In this document: piece by piece, positions 50,183 to 59,432 of the stretch | How positions within the stretch are numbered: the first letter of the stretch is position 1 | Layout: every line of letters begins with the position of its first letter | From: Caulobacterales bacterium | Lineage (GTDB): Bacteria; Pseudomonadota; Alphaproteobacteria; Caulobacterales; Caulobacteraceae | DNA length: 64,000 nt | NCBI GenBank assembly: GCA_016183935.1 | Contig: JACPDR010000011.1 | Span: forward strand, 1-64,000 | Direction: 5' to 3' | The notes under the pieces: model-generated | Databases searched by the model: none | What the model was told of the DNA's origin: nothing | What the model saw: the letters and a program-made list of their open reading frames with translations, nothing else | Program-made: the position numbers and the translations under genes

Positions 50183-52353
50183 CGCCCGCCCCTCGCCTGA
50201 AGCGCGTTGAGCGTCACCACCAGGGACGACCCCGACATGGCCAGGGCGGCGACGAACGGATTGACGAACCCCAGCATCGCCGCCGGTCCGGCGACCAGAT
50301 TGTAGAGCGCCGCGAAACCGAAATTCTCCAGCGCGCGACGCCGGGCCGAACGGGCCGTGTCGATCGCCTCGACGACCGACATCAGCGTATCGTGGGTGAA
50401 CACCAGATCGGTGGCGTTCTGGCTCGCCTCGAGCGCCGAGCCCGGCGCCATGGCGGCATGGGCCCGCGCCAGGGCGGCGGCGTCGTTCAGGCCGTCGCCG
50501 ATCATCAGGACCTTGCGCCCGTCGGCGGCGAGACGATCGATGGCCTCCGCCTTCTCCTGGGGCAGCAGCCCCGCCCGCCAGGCCGCGATTCCGCTGCCGT
50601 CGGCCGCGGCCCGGACCGCGCCGACCTGATCGCCCGACAGGATTTCTACGGTGATCCCGCGCGCCCTCAGGGCCTCGACGGCGCGACCGGCGTCAGGCCT
50701 CAACACGTCCGAGAACCTGAGCCGCACCTTCGCGTCGGTCTCGAACCCGAACCACAGTTCCGTCTCGCCCGACCGCAGGGTCGGCACGCCGACGAAGGCC
50801 GCCCGCCCGAGGCGGGCCCGCCGTCCGCCGATCAGGCCCTCGACCCCCAGCCCGGCGTGCTCGACGACGTCGGCGGCCAGCGGACCGTCCCCCGCCGCCC
50901 GGGCGACCGCCCGGGCCATCGGATGGCCGGAGGCGCGGGCCAGCGGCGCCGCCATGGCTATGATCGTCGGCGAGGCGTCGACGAGGGCGGGACGCCCCTC
51001 GGTCAGCACGCCGGTCTTGTCGAACACGACGTGGTCGATCTCGGCCAGCCGCTCCAGCGCGGCGCCGGACTTGACCAGCACGCCCCTGCGAAAGAGCCGC
51101 GCCGAGGCGACGACCTGCACCGCCGGAACGGCCAGCCCCAGGGCGCACGGACAGGTGACGATCAGGACGGCGACGGCCCGGATCAGGGCTTCGCGCGGAC
51201 CGAGACCCAGCGCCCAGCCGCCGATGAACGTCGCCGCCGCCGCCGCGTGGACCACGGGCACATAGAGAGCCGCGGCGCGGTCGGCGAGCCGGACATAGCG
51301 GGAGCGCGACTGGGCGCCCGCCTCGACCAGTCGGGCGATGGCCGAAAGGGTGGAGTCCCCGGATCGGGCGCGGGCCCGCAGCGTCAGCAGGCCCGCGGTG
51401 TTCAGACCCCCGGCGCGGCACAGCTGGCCCGGCGCGATCCGCTCCGGCAGGCTTTCCCCGGTCAGCAGGCTGTTGTCGATCAGCGCCTCCCCCGCCTCCA
51501 GGGTCGCGTCGACCGGGATGCGGTCGCCCGGCCGCACCCGCAGGACGTCGCCGGGCCGAACCTGGCCCAGGGGAACGGATCGCTCACGGCCCAGGGGATC
51601 CACAACGCACGCGGTCGACGCCTGGAGCGCCAGCAGGTCGCCCGCGGCGCTGCGCGCCCTGGCCCGCAGCATATGGTCGAGCCAGCGTCCGATCAGGAGC
51701 AGGAACAGCAGCGAGACGGCGGCGTCGAAATAGGCGTCGCGGCCGTTCAGGATCGTTTCGGAGAAGCTGATGGCCAGGGTCAGGATGACGCCCACCGAGA
51801 TGGGCACGTCCATGTTCGCGCGGCCGACGCGCAGGGATCGCCAGGCGGACTCGAAGAACGGCATGCCGGCGAAGATGGCGCAGGGGGCGCCGACCGCGGC
51901 CGACAGCCACATCATCAGGGTGCGCGTCGCCGGGCCCAGTTCCTGGCCGAACAGCCCGGCCCAGATCGGCACGGAGAACATCATGGCGTTCATGGCGCCG
52001 AACCCGGCCACCGCCAGGGCGAGGATCAGCCGACGGCCCTCGCGGTCGCGCTGGACCACGGCCGCGCCGGGATCGAACGGCGTCGCCGGATAGCCGAGAC
52101 GACCCAGCGCCGAGATGATCCGGGCCGGATCGACGCGACCGTCCGCGAGACCCACGGCGAGCCGTCCGGTCGACAGGTTGAGGCGAACCGAGTCCACGCC
52201 GGGAACGCCGGACACCTCACGCTCGATCTTCGAGATGCAGCCGGCGCAACGGGCGCCGGTCACCAGCAGATCGAGGCTGGCCCGACCGTCATCCAGCCGG
52301 CGCAGAAAGGCGGACATGTCCGGCTGGCCGGCCGCATCGAAGGTCACCGCCAT
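50179..52353 (-). CDS. ccoI: CcoI/FixI copper-transporting P-type ATPase
   Basis: P1B-type ATPase supplying copper for cbb3 oxidase assembly. The 724-aa protein has an N-terminal HMA domain with CxxC (GARCAGCIS), eight predicted membrane helices, the CPC transport motif (TCPCALGLAVP), phosphorylation motif DKTGVLTEG, and the hinge GDGLNDAAALA. It overlaps ccoH by 10 nt and ccoS by 4 nt. Everything expected is present, and length is normal for the FixI group. Confidence 0.95.
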   Translation of the reverse strand: MAVTFDAAGQPDMSAFLRRLDDGRASLDLLVTGARCAGCISKIEREVSGVPGVDSVRLNLSTGRLAVGLADGRVDPARIISALGRLGYPATPFDPGAAVVQRDREGRRLILALAVAGFGAMNAMMFSVPIWAGLFGQELGPATRTLMMWLSAAVGAPCAIFAGMPFFESAWRSLRVGRANMDVPISVGVILTLAISFSETILNGRDAYFDAAVSLLFLLLIGRWLDHMLRARARSAAGDLLALQASTACVVDPLGRERSVPLGQVRPGDVLRVRPGDRIPVDATLEAGEALIDNSLLTGESLPERIAPGQLCRAGGLNTAGLLTLRARARSGDSTLSAIARLVEAGAQSRSRYVRLADRAAALYVPVVHAAAAATFIGGWALGLGPREALIRAVAVLIVTCPCALGLAVPAVQVVASARLFRRGVLVKSGAALERLAEIDHVVFDKTGVLTEGRPALVDASPTIIAMAAPLARASGHPMARAVARAAGDGPLAADVVEHAGLGVEGLIGGRRARLGRAAFVGVPTLRSGETELWFGFETDAKVRLRFSDVLRPDAGRAVEALRARGITVEILSGDQVGAVRAAADGSGIAAWRAGLLPQEKAEAIDRLAADGRKVLMIGDGLNDAAALARAHAAMAPGSALEASQNATDLVFTHDTLMSVVEAIDTARSARRRALENFGFAALYNLVAGPAAMLGFVNPFVAALAMSGSSLVVTLNALQARGGR

Positions 52354-52838
52354 GTCAGCCTCCGCTCGGCTGTGAGGCGCTGGCTTCCTTGCCCACTCGC
52401 CTCGATGCGCGCGTCCCAGGTCCCGGACAGGGCGTGATCGACGACGTAGACGCCCGGCGCCCTCTCGTTCAGGGACAATTCGGTGCGCCCCCGCTCGGTG
52501 GCGGGGCGTTGCAACGCCGCCGTGACCCGCAGGCCGGTGAGCGGGCGTCCGTCCCGATCTCGCAGCAGGACGTCCAGTCCGCCCGCCCTCGCCTCGGCTC
52601 CCGCGCGCCAGCCCAGCCCCTCCTGGGCCCGCAGCCGCTCGAGTTCGGCGTTGTAGATCAGCCCGGCCTCATAGGGCCGCGCCGCCACCTGGCCGGGATG
52701 CGACCGATAGGCCAGCGTCAGGAAGGCGGCGTCGACGGCGATCACCAGCCCGAAGAAGGCGGTGACGGCCGCGCCGACGTGCCAGCCCTTGATCGTGAAT
52801 GGCGCCCGGGCGCCGGGAGTGGGAGCCGAGGCGTTCAT
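52344..52838 (-). CDS. ccoH: CcoH/FixH, cbb3 oxidase assembly protein
   Basis: A FixH-family membrane protein of 164 aa that stabilises the assembling cbb3 complex. One N-terminal transmembrane helix (WHVGAAVTAFFGLVIAVDAAFLTLAYRSHPGQ) precedes a periplasmic Ig-like beta domain. The ATG at 52838 overlaps the ccoG stop (ATGA). The longer open frame extending upstream is the shadow of ccoG and is rejected. Confidence 0.92.
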   Translation of the reverse strand: MNASAPTPGARAPFTIKGWHVGAAVTAFFGLVIAVDAAFLTLAYRSHPGQVAARPYEAGLIYNAELERLRAQEGLGWRAGAEARAGGLDVLLRDRDGRPLTGLRVTAALQRPATERGRTELSLNERAPGVYVVDHALSGTWDARIEASGQGSQRLTAERRLTWR

Positions 52839-54325
52839 CGAGTCTGATCCCCGTAATCGAAGGCGGTTCGGACGGTCTGCGTCTGCCCGCCCGAACGAAT
52901 CTCGAACGCCGCGTCGCGGCTGCCGTCGCCGGCCCGATCGGCCGGAACCGTGACGAAGACGCGCAGCGGGGTGACGCGGTTCGGCTCGACCTCGACGCGC
53001 AAGGGACCCGACGCCGGCCGGCCGGGGCTCTTCAGGACCGCGCCGGGAACGCCGGCGTAGCGGATCTCGATCGTGGCCGGCTCGAAGCCGTGGTTGGCGA
53101 TCTTCAGGGTGTAGCCATTGCGCACCGCGCCGTCGTGCAGCCGGATCCAGGCGGGGTTGCGATCCCGCAGCGCGTGGACGCCCAATCGCTCGCGGGCTCC
53201 GAGGCCCCAGATCATGAGACCGCCGACCAGGGCCAGCGCCAGGCCGTAGTAGATCGTGCGGGGCCGGATCAGCCGGTGTTGCGGCTTCTGACCGATGTTG
53301 CGGGCCGCGACCGCCGCGTCGGTGTCGTAGGCGATCAGGCCGCGCGGCCGGCCGACCTTGTCCATGATCTCGTTGCAGGCGTCGATGCACAGGCCGCAGT
53401 TGATGCACTCCAGCTGCGGCCCGTTGCGGATGTCGATGCCCATCGGGCAGACCACGACGCACTGGTTGCAGTCGATACAGTCCCCCCGCCCGTCCCAGGA
53501 CTGGGCCTTTTTATGCGGCCCGCGCGGCTCGCCGCGATCGTAGCGGTAGGTGACCTGGAACGACTGGTCGTCGAGCATGGCGCCCTGGATGCGCGGCCAC
53601 GGGCACATGTAGGTGCAGACCTGCTCGCGCATGTGGCCGGCGAAGACATAGGTGGTGAAGGTCAGGATCGCGCAGGATACATAGGCGGTCATCGGCGCGC
53701 CCCCTACCCAGAAGGTGCGGATCAGGCCGGGCGCGTCATGAAAATAGAAGATCCACGCCCCGCCGGTGCCGAAGGCGACGCCGATCCACACCGCGTGCTT
53801 GCCGGCCTTGCGCCACAGCTTGTTGAAGGACGTCGGAGCCGCGTCGAGGCGCATCCGGGCGTTGCGGTCGCCCTCGAACAGCCGTTCGATGTAGATATAG
53901 AGGTCGGTCCAGACCGTCTGCGGGCAGGCGTAGCCGCACCACAGCCGGCCGAACAGCGCGGTGACGAGGAACAGGGCGAGGGCCGAGAGGACCAGCAGGC
54001 CGGTGATGAAATACACCTCCTGCGGCCATAGCTGGATCATGAAGACGTAGAAGCGGCCGCCGTCGAAATCGACCAGCACCGCCTGGTCCGGAAGGGCGCC
54101 GGGGCGTTCCCAGCGAAGCCAGGGCGTGACGTAGTAGATCGCCAGCATGGCGATCAGCAGCGCCCATTTGATCCACCGCCACCGGCCATGGACCAGTTTG
54201 GGATAGATGGGCGCGCGCTTCTGATAGAGGCCCTTCGGCCGCGTCTTCTCCCGCTGACGCTCGGCGACCGAAACCGGACCCGTCGTCGCCGGGCGCTCGC
54301 GGGTCCGGTCGATGATGATGGTCAT
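52835..54325 (-). CDS. ccoG: CcoG/FixG, polyferredoxin-type cbb3 assembly protein
   Basis: A membrane-bound iron-sulfur protein of 496 aa, proposed to reduce copper for CcoI-dependent assembly. It has several membrane helices, a CxxxCP motif in LWCGYACPQTVWTD, two ferredoxin-type clusters (CIDCNQCVVVCP and CINCGLCIDAC) and a C-terminal Ig-like FixG domain. The ATG at 54325 overlaps the ccoP stop. It is co-linear with ccoH-I-S downstream. Confidence 0.95.
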   Translation of the reverse strand: MTIIIDRTRERPATTGPVSVAERQREKTRPKGLYQKRAPIYPKLVHGRWRWIKWALLIAMLAIYYVTPWLRWERPGALPDQAVLVDFDGGRFYVFMIQLWPQEVYFITGLLVLSALALFLVTALFGRLWCGYACPQTVWTDLYIYIERLFEGDRNARMRLDAAPTSFNKLWRKAGKHAVWIGVAFGTGGAWIFYFHDAPGLIRTFWVGGAPMTAYVSCAILTFTTYVFAGHMREQVCTYMCPWPRIQGAMLDDQSFQVTYRYDRGEPRGPHKKAQSWDGRGDCIDCNQCVVVCPMGIDIRNGPQLECINCGLCIDACNEIMDKVGRPRGLIAYDTDAAVAARNIGQKPQHRLIRPRTIYYGLALALVGGLMIWGLGARERLGVHALRDRNPAWIRLHDGAVRNGYTLKIANHGFEPATIEIRYAGVPGAVLKSPGRPASGPLRVEVEPNRVTPLRVFVTVPADRAGDGSRDAAFEIRSGGQTQTVRTAFDYGDQTR

Positions 54326-55221
54326 GGCGCGGCGGCTTCGCTCGCGCCGGAGACCTCGCCGCCCCCGGCGTTGACGTGCACATAGACCGCCAGCGCCTTG
54401 ATCACGGCGGGGGAGAAGCGCCCCTCCCAGGTCGGCATCACGCCGTTGCGCCCGTTGTGGATCTGGCCGCGGATGGATTCGCGGTCCGCCCCGTACAGCC
54501 ATTCCCGGTCGGTCAGGTTCGGCGCGCCCAGCTCCCGGACGCCCGCGCCGTTCGGCGCATGGCACGCCGCGCAGTTGTCGGCGTACAGCTGCCGGGCGCG
54601 ATCCACGGCCGCCGCGTCGGCCTCGCGGCCGGACAGCGCCACGACGTATTCCGTCAGATCGGACGCCTGGCCGTCGTTCAGCATGCCGTCACGTCCGAAG
54701 GCGGGCATCTGCGACGTCCGGGCCTCCGGGTGAGCCGAGCGGACGCCGACCCGGATCGTCTGTTCGATCTCGGCCAGCGACCCGCCCCACAGCCAGACGT
54801 CGTCGCGCAGGTTCGGATAACCCTTGGCGCCGCCGCCGCCGACGCCGTGGCAGCTGGCGCAATTGTCGCCGAAGACGGACTGGCCGACCGCGAGGGCGTG
54901 CGCCTGCAGGTCCGGATCCGCCTCGATCTGCTCCAGGGAGGCGCTCATCAGCAAGGCCTCGCCCCGACCGCGCTGCGCTTGCAGGTCAGCCAGCTGCTCG
55001 ACCACGTCGGCGCGGTCCGACTGTTTCAGAAGGCCGGGCGTGTAGCCTCTCAGCCCGGGCCAGGCCGGCATCAGCACCCAGTAGACGATGGCGGCGGCGA
55101 TCGAGCCGTACCAGACCCAGAGCCACCAGCGCGGCAGCGGGTTGTCCAGCTCACGGATGCCGTCCCACTCGTGTCCGGTCGTCTCGACGCCGGAGTGTTC
55201 GTCGCGCACGGGCTCAGACAT
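54322..55221 (-). CDS. ccoP: CcoP, diheme subunit of cbb3 oxidase
   Basis: A diheme c-type cytochrome subunit of 299 aa. An N-terminal membrane anchor (WWLWVWYGSIAAAIVYWVLMPAWP) is followed by two cytochrome c domains with CASCH and CAACH heme sites and distal Met residues (SQMPAFG, GVMPTWEG). The ATG at 55221 ([11 protein letters not shown]) overlaps the ccoQ stop region by 8 nt. Standard length and order. Confidence 0.96.
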   Translation of the reverse strand: MSEPVRDEHSGVETTGHEWDGIRELDNPLPRWWLWVWYGSIAAAIVYWVLMPAWPGLRGYTPGLLKQSDRADVVEQLADLQAQRGRGEALLMSASLEQIEADPDLQAHALAVGQSVFGDNCASCHGVGGGGAKGYPNLRDDVWLWGGSLAEIEQTIRVGVRSAHPEARTSQMPAFGRDGMLNDGQASDLTEYVVALSGREADAAAVDRARQLYADNCAACHAPNGAGVRELGAPNLTDREWLYGADRESIRGQIHNGRNGVMPTWEGRFSPAVIKALAVYVHVNAGGGEVSGASEAAAP

Positions 55222-55387
55222 CGTCGCCCTCGTCCTGTTCAAGCGGAAGATGGGAGAGGCGGCGGAAGGCCTCCCGGCGCGCCGGCCACAGGGCGTAGAC
55301 CAGCCCGGCCACGAAGACGGCGCCGAAGTAGAGGGTGCCGCCCTGCTGGGCGAACCGCGCCACGGTCTCGTAGTCGAGGGCGCTCAT
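55214..55387 (-). CDS. ccoQ: CcoQ, small cbb3 oxidase subunit
   Basis: A 57-aa single-helix protein read directly from the sequence ([20 protein letters not shown], then a helix [14 protein letters not shown]). CcoQ stabilises the interaction of CcoP with the CcoNO core. It lies between ccoO (4-nt overlap) and ccoP (8-nt overlap), exactly where CcoQ belongs. Confidence 0.92.
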   Translation of the reverse strand: MSALDYETVARFAQQGGTLYFGAVFVAGLVYALWPARREAFRRLSHLPLEQDEGDDV

Positions 55388-56121
55388 CGCATGTTGTCCG
55401 GGTCTTCGGCCTGGTAGGTGCGGAAATCCACCATGGTGCCGAGTTGCTGCAGATAGGCGATCAGGGCGTCCATCTTGGTCAGGCGCGACGGGTCGCCGTC
55501 GAAGTCCCCCTGCACGACCTTCGGCCCGTAGCGGCGCCGCAGCGCCGAGGTCTCGCTCGCATACGGATCCACCTGGGCATTCAGGTCCGCCTCGGCGTTC
55601 TCGATCTGCTCGGCCGTGTAGGGCACGCCCACCGCCAGCATGGCGCGCAGCTTCGCCTTGATGGCGTGCTGGTCCAGGTCCTGGTCGCCCAGGAACCGGT
55701 AGGGCGGCATGTTGGACTCCGGCACCACCGCGCGCGGATCATCGAGGTGCTCGCGATGCCAGTCGTTCGAGTATTTGCCGCCGACCCGGGCCAGGTCCGG
55801 TCCGGTGCGCTTGGAGCCCCACTGGAACGGGTGGTCGTACATGCTCTCGGCGGCGAGGCTGTAGTGGCCGTAGCGCTCGACCTCGTCGCGCAGCGGGCGG
55901 ATCATCTGCGAATGGCAGCTGTAGCAGCCCTCGCCGATATAGATGTCGCGGCCGGCGAGCTCGAGCGGCGTGTAGGGCCGCACGCCCTCGACCTCCTCGA
56001 TGGTGCTCTCGACCCAGAACAGCGGCGCGATCTCGATGATGCCGCCGATCGACACCACGATGGTGATGCCGATCACCAGCCAGAGCGAATGACGTTCGAA
56101 TTTGGCGTGCTTCTTCCACAT
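55384..56121 (-). CDS. ccoO: CcoO, monoheme subunit of cbb3 oxidase
   Basis: A membrane-anchored c-type cytochrome of 245 aa. The N-terminal helix ([25 protein letters not shown]) is followed by one heme site CYSCH and the distal-ligand region [10 protein letters not shown]. The true start is the ATG at 56121 ([12 protein letters not shown]); the open frame beyond it is the ccoN shadow. It is 8 bp after the ccoN stop. Normal length and partner order. Confidence 0.96.
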   Translation of the reverse strand: MWKKHAKFERHSLWLVIGITIVVSIGGIIEIAPLFWVESTIEEVEGVRPYTPLELAGRDIYIGEGCYSCHSQMIRPLRDEVERYGHYSLAAESMYDHPFQWGSKRTGPDLARVGGKYSNDWHREHLDDPRAVVPESNMPPYRFLGDQDLDQHAIKAKLRAMLAVGVPYTAEQIENAEADLNAQVDPYASETSALRRRYGPKVVQGDFDGDPSRLTKMDALIAYLQQLGTMVDFRTYQAEDPDNMR

Positions 56122-56129
56122 GGCGATCC

Positions 56130-57788
56130 TCACTCGGCCGGCAGCGGTTGGGGCTGGGCGGTCGCCGCGGGGAGGCTCGCGCTGACGCGCGAGGGCATGC
56201 GGATCGTTCGCCACAGATTGTAGGACATGATGACCGCGCCGCCCAGGAACATCAGGCCGCCGAAGGCGCGGATGACGTTCTGGATATGCTTGGCGGAGAC
56301 GGTCTCGATGAAGCTGTTGGCCAGGAAGCCGTCGGGCGTGTACTCGCGCCACATCAAGCCTTCCATGATGCCGGAGACCCACATCGAGCTGATGTAGAGA
56401 ACGATGCCGGTGGTCGCGATCCAGAAGTGCCACTCGACCAGGGCGTTCGAATACAGCCGCTCCTTCTTCCAAAGCCACGGTACGAGGCAGTAGATCGCCC
56501 CGAAGGTGATCAGGCCGTTCCAGCCCAGGGCGCCCGAATGCACGTGGCCGATGGTCCAGTCGGTGTAGTGGGACAGCCCGTTGACCGTCCGGATGGACAT
56601 CAACGGCCCCTCGAAGGTCGCCATGCCGTAGAAGGCGATGGCCACGACCATCATCCGGATCACCGGGTCGGTGCGCAGCTTGTCCCAGGCGCCCGACAGG
56701 GTCATCAGGCCGTTGATCATGCCGCCCCAGGACGGCATCCACAGCATGATCGAGAAGGTCATGCCCAGTGTCTGGGCCCACTGCGGCAGGGCCGTGTAGT
56801 GCAGGTGGTGCGGCCCGGCCCAGATGTAGATGAAGATCAGCGACCAGAAGTGCACGATCGACAGCCGGTACGAATAGACTGGCCGCTCGGCCCGCTTGGG
56901 CACGAAATAGTACATCATCGCCAGGAAGCCGGCGGTCAGCAGGAAGCCGACGGCGTTGTGGCCATACCACCACTGCACCAGGGCGTCCTGGACGCCGCCG
57001 AAGGCCGAATAGCTGCGCGCCTCGAGCAGACCCACAGGGACGGCGGCGTTGTTGACCAGGTGCAGCAGGGCGATGGTGACGATGAAGGCCAGGTAGAACC
57101 AGTTGGCCACATAGATGTGCGGCTCTTTGCGCTTCCAGATCGTGCCCAGGAAGACCAGCAGATAGGCGACCCAGACGAGGGTCAGCCACAGGTCGACGTA
57201 CCATTCCGGCTCGGCGTACTCGCGCGACTGGGTGATGCCGGCCAGGTAGCCGGTGGCCGCCAGCACGATGAAGAGCTGGTAGCCCCAGAACACGAACCAC
57301 GGCCAGACGCCGCCGGCCAGTCGCGCCCTGCAGGTCCGTTGCACGACCCAGAAGGAGGTGCAGATCAGGGCGTTGCCGCCGAAGGCGAAGATCACGCCCG
57401 AGGTGTGCAGGGGCCGCAGGCGGCCGAAATTGAGCCAGCCGTGTTCGGGGAAGTAGAACAGCTCCGGCCACGCCAGTTGCGAGGCGATGAACACCCCGGC
57501 CGCCATGCCGACGACGCCCCAGAACATGGTGGCGATCACGCCCGCGCGGATGACGCCGTCCTCATAGCGGTTCGGGTCCGAACGGAACCGGCCGTGGGCC
57601 ACCCCGATGGTCATGGCGGCCAGCGCCAGAACCGAGGCCGCCATCATGAAATAGCCGTGGAAGCGGAAGGCGGCGTCGTCGGTGAAGGCGGTCGCCAGCA
57701 GGGCCACGACCGCCGCCACGCCGACGAACAGGTACAGGGCGACGACGTCGCCTGGCGCATCGGCATCCGGTGAGACGGTGGTCGGCAT
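56130..57788 (-). CDS. ccoN: CcoN, catalytic subunit of cbb3-type cytochrome oxidase
   Basis: The heme-copper oxidase core that reduces O2 with high affinity. The 552-aa protein has twelve membrane helices with the conserved His ligands: HTSGVIF (heme b), YGHNAVGF (CuB His and cross-linked Tyr region), AGPHHLHYT and [11 protein letters not shown]. The ATG at 57788 ([14 protein letters not shown]) is preferred over the upstream extension to 57854, which lacks membrane character and runs into the promoter. A Crp/Fnr-type palindrome lies 57 bp upstream. Confidence 0.97.
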   Translation of the reverse strand: MPTTVSPDADAPGDVVALYLFVGVAAVVALLATAFTDDAAFRFHGYFMMAASVLALAAMTIGVAHGRFRSDPNRYEDGVIRAGVIATMFWGVVGMAAGVFIASQLAWPELFYFPEHGWLNFGRLRPLHTSGVIFAFGGNALICTSFWVVQRTCRARLAGGVWPWFVFWGYQLFIVLAATGYLAGITQSREYAEPEWYVDLWLTLVWVAYLLVFLGTIWKRKEPHIYVANWFYLAFIVTIALLHLVNNAAVPVGLLEARSYSAFGGVQDALVQWWYGHNAVGFLLTAGFLAMMYYFVPKRAERPVYSYRLSIVHFWSLIFIYIWAGPHHLHYTALPQWAQTLGMTFSIMLWMPSWGGMINGLMTLSGAWDKLRTDPVIRMMVVAIAFYGMATFEGPLMSIRTVNGLSHYTDWTIGHVHSGALGWNGLITFGAIYCLVPWLWKKERLYSNALVEWHFWIATTGIVLYISSMWVSGIMEGLMWREYTPDGFLANSFIETVSAKHIQNVIRAFGGLMFLGGAVIMSYNLWRTIRMPSRVSASLPAATAQPQPLPAE

Positions 57789-57844
57789 TCGGCTGGGCCC
57801 CCAGTGGCAGAGCGCCCTGCGTGCCCCGGCTCGCCCCTCGCCGC

Positions 57845-57860
57845 TTTGCGCCAACGCAAA
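57845..57860. promoter_or_regulatory. Crp/Fnr (FixK-type) palindrome upstream of ccoN
   Basis: TTTGCG-CCAA-CGCAAA is a perfect palindrome with the N4 spacing of the FNR/FixK class (consensus TTGAT-N4-ATCAA; the TTGCG-N4-CGCAA variant is used by some family members). It sits between ccoN and the divergent small membrane-protein gene. It is a likely binding site for one of the two Crp/Fnr regulators encoded 1-2 kb away. Confidence 0.7.
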
Positions 57861-57904
57861 GCCGGCGCGGTAAAGTCATGCTCTCAACGGGGCCAGGAGG
57901 CCCG

Positions 57905-58186
57905 ATGCAACGAAGCAACGCCCAGCCATCACAGACGCTCGGCGCCTGTCTGATCTCAGCCGGATTGATGCTGGCCGCAGCGGCCGCCTCGGCCGCGTTG
58001 GCGGCCGCGGATCACATGGCCGGCGCCGCGGCGCCTTGCGGACCGGCCCTCCGCCACTGCTTGCTGTGCGCCGCCTCGGCGGCGAGCCTGACGGCGTCGA
58101 TCGGGGTCGCCGCCGCCGGCGTGATGCTGCTCGGGCCTCGTCCTTCGCTCCAGCGGGCCGGGCGCGGCGCACGCCGGTCGACCTGA
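57905..58186 (+). CDS. Small Ala-rich membrane protein divergent from ccoN
   Basis: A 93-aa product. AGGAGG stands five bases before the ATG at 57905, which decides the start over an upstream ATG at 57878. Two hydrophobic Ala-rich helices (LGACLISAGLMLAAAAASAALAAADHMAG and CAASAASLTASIGVAAAGVMLL) are joined by a Cys/His-containing loop (PCGPALRHCLLC). No family recognised. The CxnHC loop next to cbb3 genes and a shared Crp/Fnr site hint at a redox or metal role; this is speculative. Confidence 0.65.
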   Translation: MQRSNAQPSQTLGACLISAGLMLAAAAASAALAAADHMAGAAAPCGPALRHCLLCAASAASLTASIGVAAAGVMLLGPRPSLQRAGRGARRST

Positions 58187-58198
58187 CCACGGGGCGGC

Positions 58199-58591
58199 TC
58201 AATCGACCTTGGCCAGCGCGCTCCGCACCGCCGTCAGCAAGGCGTCCGTGAGCAGCGGCTTCTCGATGATCGGAACGCCCGCCGCCGCCGCGCGCACCCT
58301 CAGGTTCGTTCGGGGGTTGGTCGTGATCAGGACAGCCGGCATGCGCACCCCGTTGGCCCGGAGGCGGTCGAGCAGCTCCAGTCCGTCCACGCCCGGCAGG
58401 TGGTAGTCCAGGACCAGGCAGCCCTTGTCCGGCAGGCTCCCGGACGCCAGCAGGGTCTCGGCGTCCCTGAAGTTGCGCACGTCCAGCCCCTCGAGGTCGA
58501 AGGAGAATTGCACGGCGTGCGCGACCGCCGGATCGTCATCGACGAGGAAGACGGCCGGCCGCGAGGCGGCGATGGCGGGAAGAGCGGTCAC
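58199..58591 (-). CDS. Receiver-only response regulator
   Basis: A 130-aa CheY-like protein with no output domain. The acidic cluster FLVDDDPAVAH, phospho-acceptor Asp in LVLDYHLPGVDG and the Thr/Lys switch residues (VLITT; IEKPLL) are all present. Start: a GTG overlapping the stop of the upstream Crp/Fnr gene (GTGA), so the two are coupled. Standalone receivers of FixJ/FixK pathways can act as phosphate sinks or feedback inhibitors; that role is inferred. The partner kinase is not in this window. Confidence 0.85.
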   Translation of the reverse strand: MTALPAIAASRPAVFLVDDDPAVAHAVQFSFDLEGLDVRNFRDAETLLASGSLPDKGCLVLDYHLPGVDGLELLDRLRANGVRMPAVLITTNPRTNLRVRAAAAGVPIIEKPLLTDALLTAVRSALAKVD

Positions 58592-59274
58592 GCGCAGATG
58601 CACTCCAGGCGCCCGCGCTGCAGCAGGCGCACATGGCGGGTGGAGCGGGCCTCGATCAGGCCGGCGGTCTGCAGCTGGGACAGGGTTCTGGAGACCGTGT
58701 GAATGGTCAGGCCGACGTGGTCGGCGATGTCCTGCCTCGTCATCGGCAGGTCGACCACCTCCGGGCATCCCAGGCGGGCGGCGAAATCGAGCAGGAAGGC
58801 GGCGACGCGTTCGGTCGCGCCCTGCCGGGCCAGGATCAGGGCGTGGTCCTCGCTGCGCTGGACGGCGCGGACGGTGACCTGCCACAGGGCGCGGGCCAGG
58901 CCGATATCGGTGGCGGCCCGCTCCGCGAGCTCCGTGCGCTCGATGGCCGAGGCGTGGACGACGCCCAGCGCCTCGGCGGTGCTGCCGTGCTCGACGCCGG
59001 CCTCGAGGCCGAGGAAGTCCCCCGGCATGTGGAAGCCGGTGACCTGGCGACGCCCGTCGCTGAGAAGGCGGTAGCTGACCACCGCCCCCTTCAACACGCG
59101 GTAGACCAGCCGAACCGGATCGCCCTGCCGGAACAGCTGTTCACCCGGCGAGAACGGCGAGCGCGGCGCGGCCGAGGCATTGGCGAAGGCGGCGCACAGA
59201 TGGCAGTCGGGCGTGTCCGCGGGCGGCGTGGCGACCGGCAGATCGGTGATGTCGCAGATGCGCAAGGCGGTCAT
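58588..59274 (-). CDS. Crp/Fnr-family regulator, FixK/Fnr-like
   Basis: A 228-aa regulator with an N-terminal Cys-containing segment (MTALRICDITDLPV, then CHLCAAF), a cyclic-nucleotide-binding-like beta roll (FSPGEQLFRQGDPVRLVYRVLKGAVVSYRLLSDGRRQVTGFHMPGDFLG) and a winged helix with TRQDIADHVGLTIHTVSRTLSQLQ. The few N-terminal Cys make an Fnr-type Fe-S cluster possible but not certain. Likely controls the cco genes through the palindrome at 57845. Start at 59274; an upstream ATG at 59304 is possible. Confidence 0.9.
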   Translation of the reverse strand: MTALRICDITDLPVATPPADTPDCHLCAAFANASAAPRSPFSPGEQLFRQGDPVRLVYRVLKGAVVSYRLLSDGRRQVTGFHMPGDFLGLEAGVEHGSTAEALGVVHASAIERTELAERAATDIGLARALWQVTVRAVQRSEDHALILARQGATERVAAFLLDFAARLGCPEVVDLPMTRQDIADHVGLTIHTVSRTLSQLQTAGLIEARSTRHVRLLQRGRLECICA

Positions 59275-59432
59275 GGAGACGGTCCGGTGAACGTGAGACC
59301 TCACCCTAGGGCCGGGCCCCTCCCCGCCGATATTCGGGAGTGCTCCCTAGGGGGTTTACCGGAGTCGACGCTGCGCCTTGCGGCCGCTCTGGTGACATGG
59401 CCGTCGCTGTCGTCGGCCCGCAGAATCCTCCC

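Noticed and set aside
50392-52437. 681-codon plus-strand frame
   Set aside because: Antisense of the ccoI P-type ATPase, with low-complexity translation.
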